NCBI GenBank assembly: GCA_963707135.1 | Contig: CAVPOY010000024.1 | Location: 186,001-250,000, forward strand | Source of the DNA: JBGSTR01 sp963707135 | GTDB taxonomy: Bacteria > Pseudomonadota > Gammaproteobacteria > Chromatiales > Chromatiaceae | Length of the DNA: 64,000 nucleotides | Reading direction: 5' to 3' | Shown: positions 34,737 through 44,046 of the stretch, piece by piece | How the letters are laid out: the number at the start of each line of letters is the position of its first letter | How positions within the stretch are numbered: position 1 is the first letter of the stretch | Made by a program: the position numbers and the translations under genes | The notes under the pieces: generated by a model | What the model saw: only the letters and a program-made list of their open reading frames with translations | The model's database searches: none | What the model was told of the DNA's origin: nothing

Positions 34737-35726
34737 ATGAACACATCCTCGACACCACAAGCCCCGTTTCATCAGGTCGCCGAAGGCGTCTACTGCATCG
34801 AGACCGGATACTGCCGCCCCGGGCTTGCGGCCTGCTACCTGGTGCGCTCGGGAGACCGGATCGCCTTCGTCGACACCGGAACCGGCAATTCCGTCCCCGG
34901 GCTGCTGGGGGTGGTCGATGCGCTGGGCCTTTCGCCGGATCAGGTGGATTACGTGATCCCGACCCACGTCCACCTGGACCATGCCGGCGGTTCCGGCGAC
35001 CTGATGGCCGCCTGCCGCAACGCTCGCCTGGTCGCCCACCCCAAGGGGGCGCCGCACCTCATCGACCCGACGCGGCTGACCGACGGGGCCACGGCAGTCT
35101 ACGGCGAAGAGGCCTTCCTGCGGGACTTCGGCCGCCTGACTGCCGTACCGAAGGAACGGGTTATCGTGGCCGACGACGGGCAGTCATTCGCGCTTGGGGA
35201 CCGCGTGCTGACGTTCATCGACACCCCGGGCCACGCGAACCACCACGGCTGCGTCTTCGACTCCGGGACCCGCGGCTTTTTCACCGGCGACACCTTCGGG
35301 ATCTCGTATCGTGAATTCGACACCGACCTGGGTCCCTGGCTGTTTGCACCGACGACGCCGGTGGCTTTCGATCCGGACGCCTGGCAGCAGAGCCTGGACA
35401 AGCTGATGAGCTATGAGCCTGGGGCCATGTACCTGACCCACTACTGTCGGATCGACGACCCGGCGGGGCTGGTCGACGACTTGCGGCAGAGCATCCGCGA
35501 TCTGGCCGAGCTGGCGCTGGCGGAAGAAGGTAAAGCGGACCCCGGGCGCGGCCGGCGGCTCAAGGAGGCGGTCACGGACTATCTGATCGCGGGGGCGCGG
35601 GCACACGGCGTGGGGCTCGCCGACGACCGCATCAGGGATCTGCTCGCGGTGGACATGGAGCTCAACGCCCAGGGACTCGAGGTCTGGCTCATGCGGCGCG
35701 AGAAGCGCGCGACCGCAGGGGCGTGA
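34737..35726 (+). CDS. Metallo-beta-lactamase-fold hydrolase
   Basis: 329-aa cytoplasmic MBL-fold protein. The metal ligands are THVHLDHAGG (HxHxDH), TPGHANHHG and FTGDTFG, with LTHYCR providing a late histidine. The fold continues with a helical C-terminal region of about 90 residues. The ATG at 34737 matches the family start; the longer open frame upstream is antisense to the kinase. The substrate cannot be deduced. It is not the lactoylglutathione-hydrolase (GloB) type, as the spacing and C-terminal part differ. Confidence 0.88.
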   Translation: MNTSSTPQAPFHQVAEGVYCIETGYCRPGLAACYLVRSGDRIAFVDTGTGNSVPGLLGVVDALGLSPDQVDYVIPTHVHLDHAGGSGDLMAACRNARLVAHPKGAPHLIDPTRLTDGATAVYGEEAFLRDFGRLTAVPKERVIVADDGQSFALGDRVLTFIDTPGHANHHGCVFDSGTRGFFTGDTFGISYREFDTDLGPWLFAPTTPVAFDPDAWQQSLDKLMSYEPGAMYLTHYCRIDDPAGLVDDLRQSIRDLAELALAEEGKADPGRGRRLKEAVTDYLIAGARAHGVGLADDRIRDLLAVDMELNAQGLEVWLMRREKRATAGA

Positions 35727-35742
35727 CCGGCGCCTAGGGCTT

Positions 35743-35940
35743 CTAGTCCTTGAGCCGGTAGCGCACGCCGCAGTAGGGGCAGACGGCCTGCTTGTCCGGT
35801 TCGTCCTGGATGGGCAGGTAGACCCGGGGGTGCATGTTCCAGACCTCCGCCCCCGGCGGGGGGCAGGAAAGCGGAAGGTCCTTGCGGCCAACCTCGACGA
35901 TCGCCCTTGCGTCCGCGGTATTCGTTGCTGCCTCGCCCAT
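35743..35940 (-). CDS. CHCC zinc-finger protein
   Basis: 65-aa protein of the zf-CHCC family (PF10276), related to mitochondrial complex I subunit NDUFS6. The zinc ligands are the cysteine in LSCPPPG, the histidine in WNMHPRVYLPI and the pair in AVCPYCGVRY. It lies next to ilvE on the same strand, as in many gammaproteobacteria. The function in bacteria is unclear. Confidence 0.88.
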   Translation of the reverse strand: MGEAATNTADARAIVEVGRKDLPLSCPPPGAEVWNMHPRVYLPIQDEPDKQAVCPYCGVRYRLKD

Positions 35941-36027
35941 TCTCTCTTGCTCCCCAATCTCAATTGGCCCGCCGGAACGCGGGCACCGAGCTGATCACCG
36001 GCCGCGGTCAAGGCATCGGCGCCGGCC

Positions 36028-36951
36028 TCAGGCCAGCGTCAACCATTCGGGATGCTCATCCCGTCGCCCGTGGACCTGGTCGAAATACAGCGCCTGCAAC
36101 TGCTCGGCGATCGGACCGCGTCTGCCGCTGCCGATGGAACGTCCGTCCACCTCGCGAATCGGCGTAACCTCTGCGGCCGTTCCGGTGAAGAAGGCCTCGT
36201 CGGCGATGTAGACCTCGTCGCGGGTGATTCGCTTCTCCACCACCGGTATGCCGAGCTCGGCCGCAAGCGCGATGACGGTCTTGCGGGTGATGCCGTCCAG
36301 GGCCGATGTCAGGTCCGGCGTGTAGAGCACGCCCTCGCGGACGATAAATATGTTCTCGCCGCTGCCCTCCATGACATAGCCCTCGGCATCGAGCAGCAGC
36401 GCCTCGTCGTAACCGTCGCGCAGGGCCTCCTGCAGTGCCATCATGGAATTCATGTAGTTGCCGTTGGCCTTGGCCCGGCACATCGTGATATTGACATGAT
36501 GGCGGGTAAAGGACGACACCTTGATCCGGATGCCGTTCCTCATGTTTTCCTCGCCCAGATAGGCGCCCCACTCCCAGGCCGCGACCATGCAGTGGACCTT
36601 CAGGTTGTCCGCCCGCAGACCCATACCCTCGGAGCCAAAAAAGCACATCGGGCGGATATAGGCCGATGCCAGACCGTTCTCCCGCACCGCGGCACGCTGG
36701 GCCTGGTCCAGGGTCTCCCGGTCGTAAGGGATCTTCATGCCGAGGATGTGGGCCGAGTTGAACAGCCGCTCGGTGTGTTCCCGCAGACGGAAGATGGCCG
36801 CGCCCCTCTGGGTCCGATAGGCCCGCACACCCTCGAACACGCCCATACCGTAATGCAGAGTGTGGGTGAGCACGTGGGTCTTCGCCTCGCGCCAGGGCAC
36901 CATCTCGCCGTCTAGCCAAATAAGGCCGTCACGGTCAGACATCGTCGCCAT
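36028..36951 (-). CDS. ilvE: Branched-chain amino acid aminotransferase
   Basis: PLP enzyme for the last step of valine, leucine and isoleucine synthesis. The 307-aa product (start ATG 36951, GGAG six bases upstream) has THTLHYGMGVFEGVRAY, RLREHTERLFNSA, IRPMCFFGSEGMG, the PLP lysine K161 in CRAKANGNYMNS (K160 in E. coli), EGSGENIF, DGITRKTVIALA and DEAFFTGTAAEVTPI. An ATG at 36942 is an alternative start. It lies between glnE and the CHCC zinc finger, a conserved neighbourhood. Confidence 0.96.
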   Translation of the reverse strand: MATMSDRDGLIWLDGEMVPWREAKTHVLTHTLHYGMGVFEGVRAYRTQRGAAIFRLREHTERLFNSAHILGMKIPYDRETLDQAQRAAVRENGLASAYIRPMCFFGSEGMGLRADNLKVHCMVAAWEWGAYLGEENMRNGIRIKVSSFTRHHVNITMCRAKANGNYMNSMMALQEALRDGYDEALLLDAEGYVMEGSGENIFIVREGVLYTPDLTSALDGITRKTVIALAAELGIPVVEKRITRDEVYIADEAFFTGTAAEVTPIREVDGRSIGSGRRGPIAEQLQALYFDQVHGRRDEHPEWLTLA

Positions 36952-37081
36952 CATCAACTCCACTCTGCTCGGTTCTGGCGTTTACGCGAAAATGCGCGCC
37001 CCAGGTACGCTCAATCCCATATCGCCGCGCGGGGGCGGGCAAGGGAAACGGCATCGATGCGCGCCCGCCGCGGCTGCTGGG

Positions 37082-39937
37082 TCAGTTCCCGATCAATTCT
37101 CGCCACAAGGCCTGTACCCGTTCTCGTTCGTCAGTCAGCGTATCGTCCGGCACCGTCGTCGGCTGCTCCTGCAACGCGCTGCGGTGATAGACGGCGCGCA
37201 GGGCCTTGTAGGCCTCCGTCAGATCCTCCGCGGCCTGGCCCGGCAGCAGATCGAGCCGGGCGAGCGTCTCCAGCAGCCGGATATTGTCGGTCCAGACCGC
37301 CAGCTCGGGATGCTCAGCGGCCCAACGCAGGACCGAGTATTGAACCATAAACTCGATATCCGCAATACCGCCGTGCCCCTGCTTGAGGTCGAACCGTCCG
37401 GCGCGGGATTTGTCCAGGCTCGCGCGCATCTTCGCGCGCATCTCCGCGACCTCCGCGCGAAGCCGCTCCGGGTCGCGCTCCCGGCAGAGGATCGCCCGGC
37501 GCACCCGGGCAAACCGCTCGGCCAGCACGGGGTCGCCGGCCACCGGCCGCGCCCGGACCAGGGCCTGGTGCTCCCAGGTCCAGGCCTGGGCGGCCTGGTA
37601 CTCCGCGAACGAGTCAAGCGAGCGCACGATCAGGCCCTTGTTGCCATCCGGGCGCAGACGCATGTCGACGTCGTAGAGAATCCCTGAGGCCGTATGCGTG
37701 GTCATCATGTGGATCATGCGCTGACCGAGACGGGCATAGAACTGCTCGTTGCTGATTTCTTTCTCACCATCGGTCACGCCGAGCGGCTGCGTGGCGCCGT
37801 GGAGAAAGACGAGGTCGAGGTCGGACCCGTAGCCCAGCTCGATACCCCCCAACTTGCCGTAGCCCAGAACAAGGAATCCCGTGCTCGCACCACCGTCCAG
37901 GGTCGGCCGTCCGTGGCGCGCAACCAGATGCTCGAAGGTGAGCGCAAGCACCCGTTCGACCGCCACCTCGGCAATCTCGGTCAGGTAATCGCTGACCACC
38001 ATGAGCCGGATCGCCCCGGTCAGGTCGGCGGCGGCCACCCGCAGCATGTTGCCCTGGGCGAACTGGCGCAGCCGCTCCATCTGTTGTTCCAGATCCTCGG
38101 CGTCGATCGGGGCGAGCAGCGTGTTCAGCTCCCCCTCCAGGTCCTCCCGGCGCAGCGGGGCGTAGAGCCGGCGCGGGTCGAGCAGCTCGTCGAGCAGCAG
38201 CGGATGGCGCGCCACCTGGTCCGTGATCCAGGGGCTCATCGCGGCGAGACGGGCCAGCTGCGACAGGATCGACGGGTACTCGACCAGCATGGCCAGGTAA
38301 GCGGTACGCTGCACGACCGCCTCGAGCACGCGCAGCACCCGCTCGAGTGCCAGATCGGGCTGGTTGGACGCGGAGACGACCTTCAGCGCAAGTGGCATCA
38401 GCTGGGACAGCCGGTCGCTGCCCTTTCGGCTGAGACCCTTTCGGGCCGCCGCCTCTCGAAACAGTTCGAGCCGGCGCAACGCACCCTGCGAATCGGTGAA
38501 TCCTGCCCGCCGCAACGCCGCCTCGTCGGCGACGCGCCTTCCGGGAGCGAGCCAGACATTCGCGAGCGAAGGCTCGGGGGATTCGTCCCCCGCGTTTGGA
38601 GCGGCGAACAACGCGTCGAACTGCCCCTGAACACCTCGGCGGTGCTCGTCCAGCGCCGCCGCGAAGGCGTCCCAGCCGCCGAAACCCATGGACCGGGCCA
38701 GGCGCAACCGGTCCCGATCGTCACCCGGAAGCCGATGGGTCTGCTTGTCCCGGTATGCCTGCAGCCGATTCTCCGTAAGGCGCAGAAACCGATAGGCGTC
38801 GGCGAGCCGTTCCACGGCCGGGTGCGGCAGCAGGCCCTTGTCGCCGAGCCGTCGCAGCACCTCCAGGATCGGGCGAATCTGCAGGTCGGGGTCGCGGCCG
38901 CCCCGAATCAACTGAAATGCCTGGCCGATGAACTCGATCTCGCGGATACCGCCGGGCCCCAGTTTGACATTGGCGTCCATACCCTTCCTGTACAGCTCCT
39001 TGCCGATCAGCTGCTTCATCTCCCGCAGGGATTCGATGGCGCCGAAGTCCAGATAGCGCCGGTAGACGAACGGGCGCAGCATCGCCGTCAGGCGGGCCGC
39101 ATCCTCCGGGTCTCCCGCCACGACCCGCGCCTTGATCATGGCGTAACGTTCCCACTCCCGGGCCTGCGACTGGTAGTAGTCCTCCATCGCATCGAAGCTC
39201 ATGACCAGGGGTCCCGCATCGCCGAACGGGCGCAGCCGGGTGTCCACCCGGAACACGAAGCCGTCGATCGTCTGATTGCCGAGCGCCTGCACCAGCCGTT
39301 GCGCAAGGCGGACGAAGAACTGCTCGTTGGTCAGTGCACGCGGGCCGCCGTGCGCCTCTCCGGGATGCGAAAACGCGAAGATCAGGTCGATGTCCGAGCT
39401 CAGATTGAGCTCGCGCGCGCCGAGCTTGCCCATCCCCAGCACGACCAGCCGTTGATCGCGGCCCTGCCGGTCGCGCGGGACGCCGAGCTCCGCGCAGGTC
39501 CACTCGTGTAACCGATCGAGTGCCTGCACGATGCAGACGTCGGCCATCTCAGAGAGGTCGCGCAGGGTCTCCGCCAGCGGTGCCTGCTCCGCGATGTCCC
39601 GCCAGATGACGCGCACCATCTCGCGCCGGCGAAACTCGCGCAGGACCCTATGCAGGCTCCCCTCGCCCGCCACATCCCGGAGCAGCGCCGCCAGGCGCTC
39701 GCCGAGATCCCGGTCGCCGTAGGCGCGATAGAGGTCTCCCGTGGCCGCCAGATCGGCGAACGCGTCCGGGTAGCGCCCGACGGTGGTGGCGACGAACTCG
39801 CTCGCCTCCCAGACCCGGGCTCGATCCCGGTGGAAGCCGTCGCGCGCGGGCAGCACGACGCCCTGCGCCGCCGCCCAGTCGCACCACTCCTGCCAGCGCG
39901 CCTCCGTGAGGGGATCAGGCGCCGCGTTCTCGTTCAT
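37082..39937 (-). CDS. glnE: Bifunctional glutamine synthetase adenylyltransferase/deadenylase
   Basis: 951 aa, the normal GlnE length. It switches glutamine synthetase on and off in response to PII. Two nucleotidyltransferase domains are visible: the N-terminal deadenylase with LVVLGMGKLGARELNLSSDI (GxxxxR-DxD type, DIDLIFAFSHPGE) and the C-terminal adenylylase with VLGYGKLGGIELGYGSDLDL. Each is followed by the helical region (KLGPGGIREIEFIGQAFQLI; LKQGHGGIADIEFMVQY). It lies downstream of the epimerase gene by 59 bp and upstream of ilvE by 130 bp, all on the minus strand. Confidence 0.97.
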   Translation of the reverse strand: MNENAAPDPLTEARWQEWCDWAAAQGVVLPARDGFHRDRARVWEASEFVATTVGRYPDAFADLAATGDLYRAYGDRDLGERLAALLRDVAGEGSLHRVLREFRRREMVRVIWRDIAEQAPLAETLRDLSEMADVCIVQALDRLHEWTCAELGVPRDRQGRDQRLVVLGMGKLGARELNLSSDIDLIFAFSHPGEAHGGPRALTNEQFFVRLAQRLVQALGNQTIDGFVFRVDTRLRPFGDAGPLVMSFDAMEDYYQSQAREWERYAMIKARVVAGDPEDAARLTAMLRPFVYRRYLDFGAIESLREMKQLIGKELYRKGMDANVKLGPGGIREIEFIGQAFQLIRGGRDPDLQIRPILEVLRRLGDKGLLPHPAVERLADAYRFLRLTENRLQAYRDKQTHRLPGDDRDRLRLARSMGFGGWDAFAAALDEHRRGVQGQFDALFAAPNAGDESPEPSLANVWLAPGRRVADEAALRRAGFTDSQGALRRLELFREAAARKGLSRKGSDRLSQLMPLALKVVSASNQPDLALERVLRVLEAVVQRTAYLAMLVEYPSILSQLARLAAMSPWITDQVARHPLLLDELLDPRRLYAPLRREDLEGELNTLLAPIDAEDLEQQMERLRQFAQGNMLRVAAADLTGAIRLMVVSDYLTEIAEVAVERVLALTFEHLVARHGRPTLDGGASTGFLVLGYGKLGGIELGYGSDLDLVFLHGATQPLGVTDGEKEISNEQFYARLGQRMIHMMTTHTASGILYDVDMRLRPDGNKGLIVRSLDSFAEYQAAQAWTWEHQALVRARPVAGDPVLAERFARVRRAILCRERDPERLRAEVAEMRAKMRASLDKSRAGRFDLKQGHGGIADIEFMVQYSVLRWAAEHPELAVWTDNIRLLETLARLDLLPGQAAEDLTEAYKALRAVYHRSALQEQPTTVPDDTLTDERERVQALWRELIGN

Positions 39938-39996
39938 CGGGGATCGAGGGCTTCAGTGAAACGGGTCGACGGGCGCGGCAATGCCGAGCCACACGA

Positions 39997-40908
39997 TCAA
40001 AGTGGCTCCAGCGCGTATTCGGCGCCCAGGCTGACCTCGGCGCCTGGCTCCACCTCGACCACCTCGCTCGCGGCGTTGACCGTCTCGACACAGACAAACC
40101 GCTTGTAATCCTCGTCGTCCAGGTCGTCCATCGCGCGCGCCGTTTCGACCCAGGGGTTCCAGACCACGCAGGTGCGGCTGTTGCGGCCGCGGATGCGGAC
40201 ACGCCGCCCGAGGGCCGGGTCCTCGATGGCAAGCTCCGGCCCCACGCCCTCGTAGATCCGGTTGACCTCGGCGCCCACGGTAACCGGCCCCTGCTGATGC
40301 CTTACGGCGTCGTTCGCGCCCGCCGCCTTGTCGATGTACCGGCAGCCGTCCAGACCCAGGACGACGGCGCGGGTGGCGTCGCCCGTCTTGAAGTAGGCGT
40401 GCAGCCCCTGGGTCAGGAGGAACGGCGTACCGCCCGGGTTGCGGGTGGTCAAGACGACGCCGAGCGTCGCTCCAACGGTGACGTCCAGCCTCAGCTGGAA
40501 CGGATAAGGCCAGAGCGCCAGGGTCGCCTCGTCATCCTCGATCTCCAGGGTCACGCGGGTGGTGCCGGCGTCCACCGCCTCGGTGCCGCTCAGTCGCCAG
40601 GGCAGGCTGCGCACGAAACCGTGGGCCGGGCGACCCTTGCCTTCCGGGTCGGCCCCGAACCAGGGCCAGCAGATTGGGACTCCCCCTTTGATCGCCTTGC
40701 CAGCCTCGAAGTAGGCCCGGTCGCCTACAAAGAGCAGGTCATCGTCGGCGCCGGAGGGCCGATAGCCGAGGACCTGGCCCGCGTAGGGCGAGACCCGGGC
40801 CGATGCCCGGGTGTTCCCGATCTCGACCAGTGGAAGCCCGCCGCGGCCCTCCGTCACCCGAAGGACACCTTGGATCCCGTGTTCGGCGTTCAGCTCGTCG
40901 AGAGTCAT
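39997..40908 (-). CDS. D-hexose-6-phosphate mutarotase (YeaD-like)
   Basis: 303-aa aldose-1-epimerase-superfamily protein of the glucose-6-phosphate 1-epimerase type. It has GAQVL-like YAGQVLGYRPSG, GGVPICWPWFG, AHGFVRSLPW, the catalytic histidine in LLTQGLHAYFKTGD, and the catalytic Glu in VCVETVNA. The ATG at 40908 has GGAG eight bases upstream; the open frame continues further but is unlike the family. It is upstream of glnE. Confidence 0.92.
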   Translation of the reverse strand: MTLDELNAEHGIQGVLRVTEGRGGLPLVEIGNTRASARVSPYAGQVLGYRPSGADDDLLFVGDRAYFEAGKAIKGGVPICWPWFGADPEGKGRPAHGFVRSLPWRLSGTEAVDAGTTRVTLEIEDDEATLALWPYPFQLRLDVTVGATLGVVLTTRNPGGTPFLLTQGLHAYFKTGDATRAVVLGLDGCRYIDKAAGANDAVRHQQGPVTVGAEVNRIYEGVGPELAIEDPALGRRVRIRGRNSRTCVVWNPWVETARAMDDLDDEDYKRFVCVETVNAASEVVEVEPGAEVSLGAEYALEPL

Positions 40909-41187
40909 ATTGAAGCTCCAAAATCGACACCTTTCGATTACCGGTGACCGCGGCACCGGAATCCGCGCGTACCCTTCGCAGTGAGGATCCGAAGATAAGC
41001 CCTTCGGAAACGCACCCGGGATACGGATCGAAGATTCAGCCTGGGAGGGTACCGTCGAGGGCCGCGAAGTGGAAGCCGCGGAGCCGGCCCATCGCGGAGA
41101 CGCCCGGGCGACGCGGAACGGCGGTTTCCGGTTCCGAGCAGCGTCTTGGGTCGGATCTGTACGGCGTGGAAAGGGTTTTTCCCGGCG

Positions 41188-41214
41188 CAAAAAAAGGGCG
41201 GCCAATCGGCCGCC
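41188..41214 (-). terminator. Rho-independent terminator (leftward)
   Basis: A 7-bp GC stem (41197-41203 with 41208-41214) and seven A residues at 41189-41195 on the plus strand, that is, U7 on the minus strand. No protein gene precedes it on that strand. Confidence 0.7.
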
Positions 41215-41289
41215 GAAGGACGCACAGCTAGGGAGTGGTAAAACCGTCTCTAGGGCGATTTTGTTCGTATGATCAGCAAACTTGGCGAT
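41188..41289 (-). ncRNA. Candidate small RNA on the minus strand
   Basis: The 537-bp gap 40909-41445 has no gene on either strand, yet contains a strong leftward terminator: stem GGCGGCC / GGCCGCC with a 4-base loop (41197-41214), followed on the minus strand by seven U. Upstream on that strand, TATACT (41296-41301 reversed) with a TAAACA-like -35 at 17-bp spacing forms a plausible promoter. That predicts a transcript of about 100 nt. An inverted repeat CAGCTA-CACT-TAGCTG (41305-41320) overlaps the promoter and could be an operator. No RNA family is recognised. Confidence 0.5.
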
Positions 41290-41445
41290 GCCGCTAGTAT
41301 AGTGCAGCTACACTTAGCTGTTTACTGAATCAAAAAATCGGTTGTCGCTGATTATAAACTGAACGGGATGGGCACGGCGTATATCAAAACGTGATGAATC
41401 CCCTGAAACTTGTCAAAAAATCTATCACATCAGCGGAGCACGAAG

Positions 41446-41928
41446 ATGGTACTGGTTCTCAAATCGGACGGTTTTGTCGAGGGAGGGCACATTCCGGCAC
41501 GTTTCACCTGCGAGGGCGACGACGTCTCGCCGGGGTTGTCGTGGGAGAACCTCCCGGAGAATACCAGAAGTCTCGTACTGATCGTCGATGATCCCGATGC
41601 ACCGGACCCTGCCGCACCGCGGATGGTTTGGGACCATTGGATACTTTACAACCTGCCGCCGGAGAGCGCGGGACTTCCCGAAGGAGTCGCCCCGGACGCC
41701 CTTCCCGCGGGTACGGGCCAGGGCATAAACAGCTGGGGCCGCACCGGCTACGGCGGGCCTTGCCCCCCGATCGGCCGGCACCGCTACTTTCATGTCCTCT
41801 ACGCGTTGGACACGATGCTTCCTGCCGACCTGGGGACACCGACCAAGAACCAGCTCCTCCTTGCGATGGAAGACCACATCCTCGCGCGAACCGAGTTGGT
41901 CGGGACCTACGAGAAGGATCACCCCTGA
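41446..41928 (+). CDS. YbhB/YbcL (Raf kinase inhibitor-like, PEBP) protein
   Basis: 160-aa PEBP-family protein. It has the ligand-binding segment VLIVDDPDAPDP, WDHWILYNLPP, GINSWGRTGYGGPCPPIGRH and HRYFHVLYALD. The ATG at 41446 follows GCGGAGCAC. Bacterial members are cytoplasmic or periplasmic with unknown ligands; no signal peptide is visible here. It is probably monocistronic. Confidence 0.92.
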   Translation: MVLVLKSDGFVEGGHIPARFTCEGDDVSPGLSWENLPENTRSLVLIVDDPDAPDPAAPRMVWDHWILYNLPPESAGLPEGVAPDALPAGTGQGINSWGRTGYGGPCPPIGRHRYFHVLYALDTMLPADLGTPTKNQLLLAMEDHILARTELVGTYEKDHP

Positions 41929-41959
41929 GGACAGATCTCGGCTCACCGTCGACGAAACA

Positions 41960-42029
41960 GGCACGGCCGTTGCGGCCGTGCCGAGGGACCGGTCAAAGGC
42001 CAGGGCGCCGGCCTCAGTGGCCGGCGCCC
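41960..42029. terminator. Two GC-rich hairpins between convergent genes
   Basis: GGCACGGCC / GGCCGTGCC (41960-41982) and a perfect 11-bp stem GGGCGCCGGCC / GGCCGGCGCCC with a TCAGT loop (42003-42029). They lie between the YbhB-like gene and the end of the cytochrome gene. Without U-runs, they may stop transcription in both directions or protect 3' ends. Confidence 0.5.
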
Positions 42030-42116
42030 ATCCTCCGGGTTCCCTCGCGGCGCCGCTAGTCCGATTTGGCGTTGCGGGAACCCATTAGGCCGACGCTACC
42101 TTGCGCCCTCCTCGTC

Positions 42117-43676
42117 CTAGTCGTCCTCCTCGACTTCGAGGATCAGGTTCTCGATCTGCTCCCTGGACAGGGGCGTGCCGTAGGGCATATGTCCACGGTC
42201 CGGCCCGGTCTTCAAGAAGGTCCACTGATCCCCGGCCGGATTCTTGGTCACCGGGTCCGTCGGGTTACCCAGGTAGTAGACGAAGTCCATCGCCAGCGTC
42301 CCCCCTTCCCCCGGCGCCCAGTCGTGGGGCACGGGAATGATGCCCGTCGGGCCCTCGAGCAATTTGGTCTCCGGGTTCCAGGTCGTGGTGGTGACCTTCC
42401 CCTCGGTCAGATACTCGATCACCGCCGGGTTGCCCTCGAACTGACCCGCGCCGATGCGGCGCACGTGGCAGTCGAGGCACTCCAGCTCCTCGGCCTTGGT
42501 CACCGAGTGGGCGGCGTAGGGCGCAAACACCACAAACGTCTGGACATTCCCGGTGTCGCAGACGCCGTCGTTACAGACCGCCCCGACCGTAAGCGACTGA
42601 TAGCTCGCGGAGCGCACCTTGGGCTCGCCGGTTTGGATGTCCTCGAAGTTCATCAGGAAATTGAAGCCCTGGGCCGGGATCTGCCGGTAGAACCGCTTGT
42701 TGCGCTTGAGCTCACTGTCGAAGTGGCAGCTGTTGCAGCTGGTGTTCGACTGAACGTGACAGGCGGTGCAGTCTACGTCCTCCAGATGCTCCTTGTGGAA
42801 GGTCACGCAGCGCCTGTTGAGTTTGCCGTCTTCACCCCGGCAGGCACCACCCGGCCTCATCGAGCTGTCTGTCAGCCTGAGCTCGCGCTTGTGGCAGCCC
42901 GACTGGGCGCAGCTGACCTTGGGCGCGTCCAGGTGTGACTCCAGCACCAAGGTGTCGCCGTGAACCTCCTGCTCCTTGTGGCAGCCCATGCAGTTGAACT
43001 TCGGGACTTCGCCGGGATTTGCCGCATCGATGGCACGGTGAACGTCCGTTAGCAGGCTGTGCTCGACGCCCTGCCGGCTGTGACAGCCCAGACAGACCGC
43101 GTCCTGGCTGAACCGGGTCGTCGGGTCGTAGTCCGCCGGGCAGACGCCGATCTGCACGACGGCGGGGTCCGGGTTAAGGTCGCAGTAGGCGACCTCGTAG
43201 GCGGGTACGCCGTAGTCGCGCGCATCGTAGTTCCAGTGGCAATCCGTGCAATTCCCGGGGTACTCCTTGTCGGTCAGGCCGGCTGCAACCGCCGGGGGAT
43301 AGTGGCAGGTCTTGCAGGCAAGCGCCTCGTAGTCCGCCGTGGCGATGTCGTAGACGTCGATCACGGAATGCTCGAATCCCCCGTTGTCCTCCAGCTCCCC
43401 GTCGCCGTCGACATCCCAGAACGCGCTATAGAATCGCTTCTTGCCGATCCGGGTGGCATGCAGACTGGTCTCGAATCGGTTCTCGATCCTTCGGACCCGC
43501 CATTTCGGCACCGGCTTACTGCTGCCGCCCGTCTCGCCCCCGGGCCCACTGCCGCCGACTGGCCCCGGGGGATCCACCGGGTCGCCGGCCGACGCCCCCA
43601 ACCCTGCCGCCGCGAGCCCCAGTGCCAGCCCGAGCACGGACACCGCTACCCATCGATAACGATCAACCTTCTTCAT
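42117..43676 (-). CDS. Periplasmic multiheme c-type cytochrome
   Basis: 519 aa from ATG 43676 (GAGGAGG upstream). A signal peptide precedes a Pro/Gly-rich stretch. I count seven CXXCH heme sites (CKTCH, CTDCH, CLGCH, CMGCH, CTACH, CNSCH, CLDCH) and one CX4CH site (CAQSGCH). A further CVTFH looks like a heme site whose second cysteine became phenylalanine. Many additional histidines could be distal ligands. Some eight hemes suggest electron transfer to or from an external or periplasmic acceptor; the family is not one I can name. Tandem FNR boxes lie about 200 bp upstream, so expression is probably oxygen- or NO-regulated. Confidence 0.9.
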   Translation of the reverse strand: MKKVDRYRWVAVSVLGLALGLAAAGLGASAGDPVDPPGPVGGSGPGGETGGSSKPVPKWRVRRIENRFETSLHATRIGKKRFYSAFWDVDGDGELEDNGGFEHSVIDVYDIATADYEALACKTCHYPPAVAAGLTDKEYPGNCTDCHWNYDARDYGVPAYEVAYCDLNPDPAVVQIGVCPADYDPTTRFSQDAVCLGCHSRQGVEHSLLTDVHRAIDAANPGEVPKFNCMGCHKEQEVHGDTLVLESHLDAPKVSCAQSGCHKRELRLTDSSMRPGGACRGEDGKLNRRCVTFHKEHLEDVDCTACHVQSNTSCNSCHFDSELKRNKRFYRQIPAQGFNFLMNFEDIQTGEPKVRSASYQSLTVGAVCNDGVCDTGNVQTFVVFAPYAAHSVTKAEELECLDCHVRRIGAGQFEGNPAVIEYLTEGKVTTTTWNPETKLLEGPTGIIPVPHDWAPGEGGTLAMDFVYYLGNPTDPVTKNPAGDQWTFLKTGPDRGHMPYGTPLSREQIENLILEVEEDD

Positions 43677-43870
43677 GAGCCGAATCCTCCTCAACTACGC
43701 CCTGGACCAAGCATCCGGGCAAGGAAAAGAATAGTCGACCCTTTACCGCTGTTGAAGCCGATTTTCAGCGGTAGAGTTGCGCGGCATCAAAAGCGTGTCG
43801 AATTAAAGTCTGGCAACGCCGTACGGACACCAAAAGCCCCCAATAACCCACTGCAATCGAAAGAATCCCA

Positions 43871-43884
43871 TTGATAATTATCAA
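43871..43884. promoter_or_regulatory. Perfect FNR/Anr-type box
   Basis: TTGAT-AATT-ATCAA matches the FNR consensus TTGATnnnnATCAA exactly. It lies in the gap between the cytochrome (leftward) and Crp/Fnr regulator (rightward) genes, about 195 bp from the cytochrome start. Confidence 0.8.
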
Positions 43885-43893
43885 TTGGCCGCG

Positions 43894-43907
43894 TTGACAA
43901 TTATCAA
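43894..43907. promoter_or_regulatory. Second FNR/Anr-type box
   Basis: TTGAC-AATT-ATCAA, one mismatch from consensus. Its centre is 23 bp from that of the first box, so two dimers could bind on nearby helical faces. Confidence 0.75.
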
Positions 43908-44032
43908 TTGGAGGAGCCCTTCTTTCTTTGGGCCAAGGTGCGCGGGGGGACGTCGCACCCGGCCGCGCCGAGCCCACTCCAGGCGCTAGAAGGGCGCCAA
44001 AGACCGCTCCTGACCGGTCGCCGAAAAAAACA

Positions 44033-44046
44033 TTGAAAATTGTCAA
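44033..44046. promoter_or_regulatory. Weak third FNR-like box
   Basis: TTGAAAATTGTCAA keeps the TTGA/TCAA half-sites with a less typical centre. It is in the same intergenic region as the two stronger boxes. The rest of the 781-bp gap (43677-44457) is AT-rich and shows no gene. Confidence 0.45.

Noticed and set aside
37694..39511. 605-aa open frame antisense to glnE
   Set aside because: It is a shadow of the glnE codons, with no ribosome-binding site and no domain.
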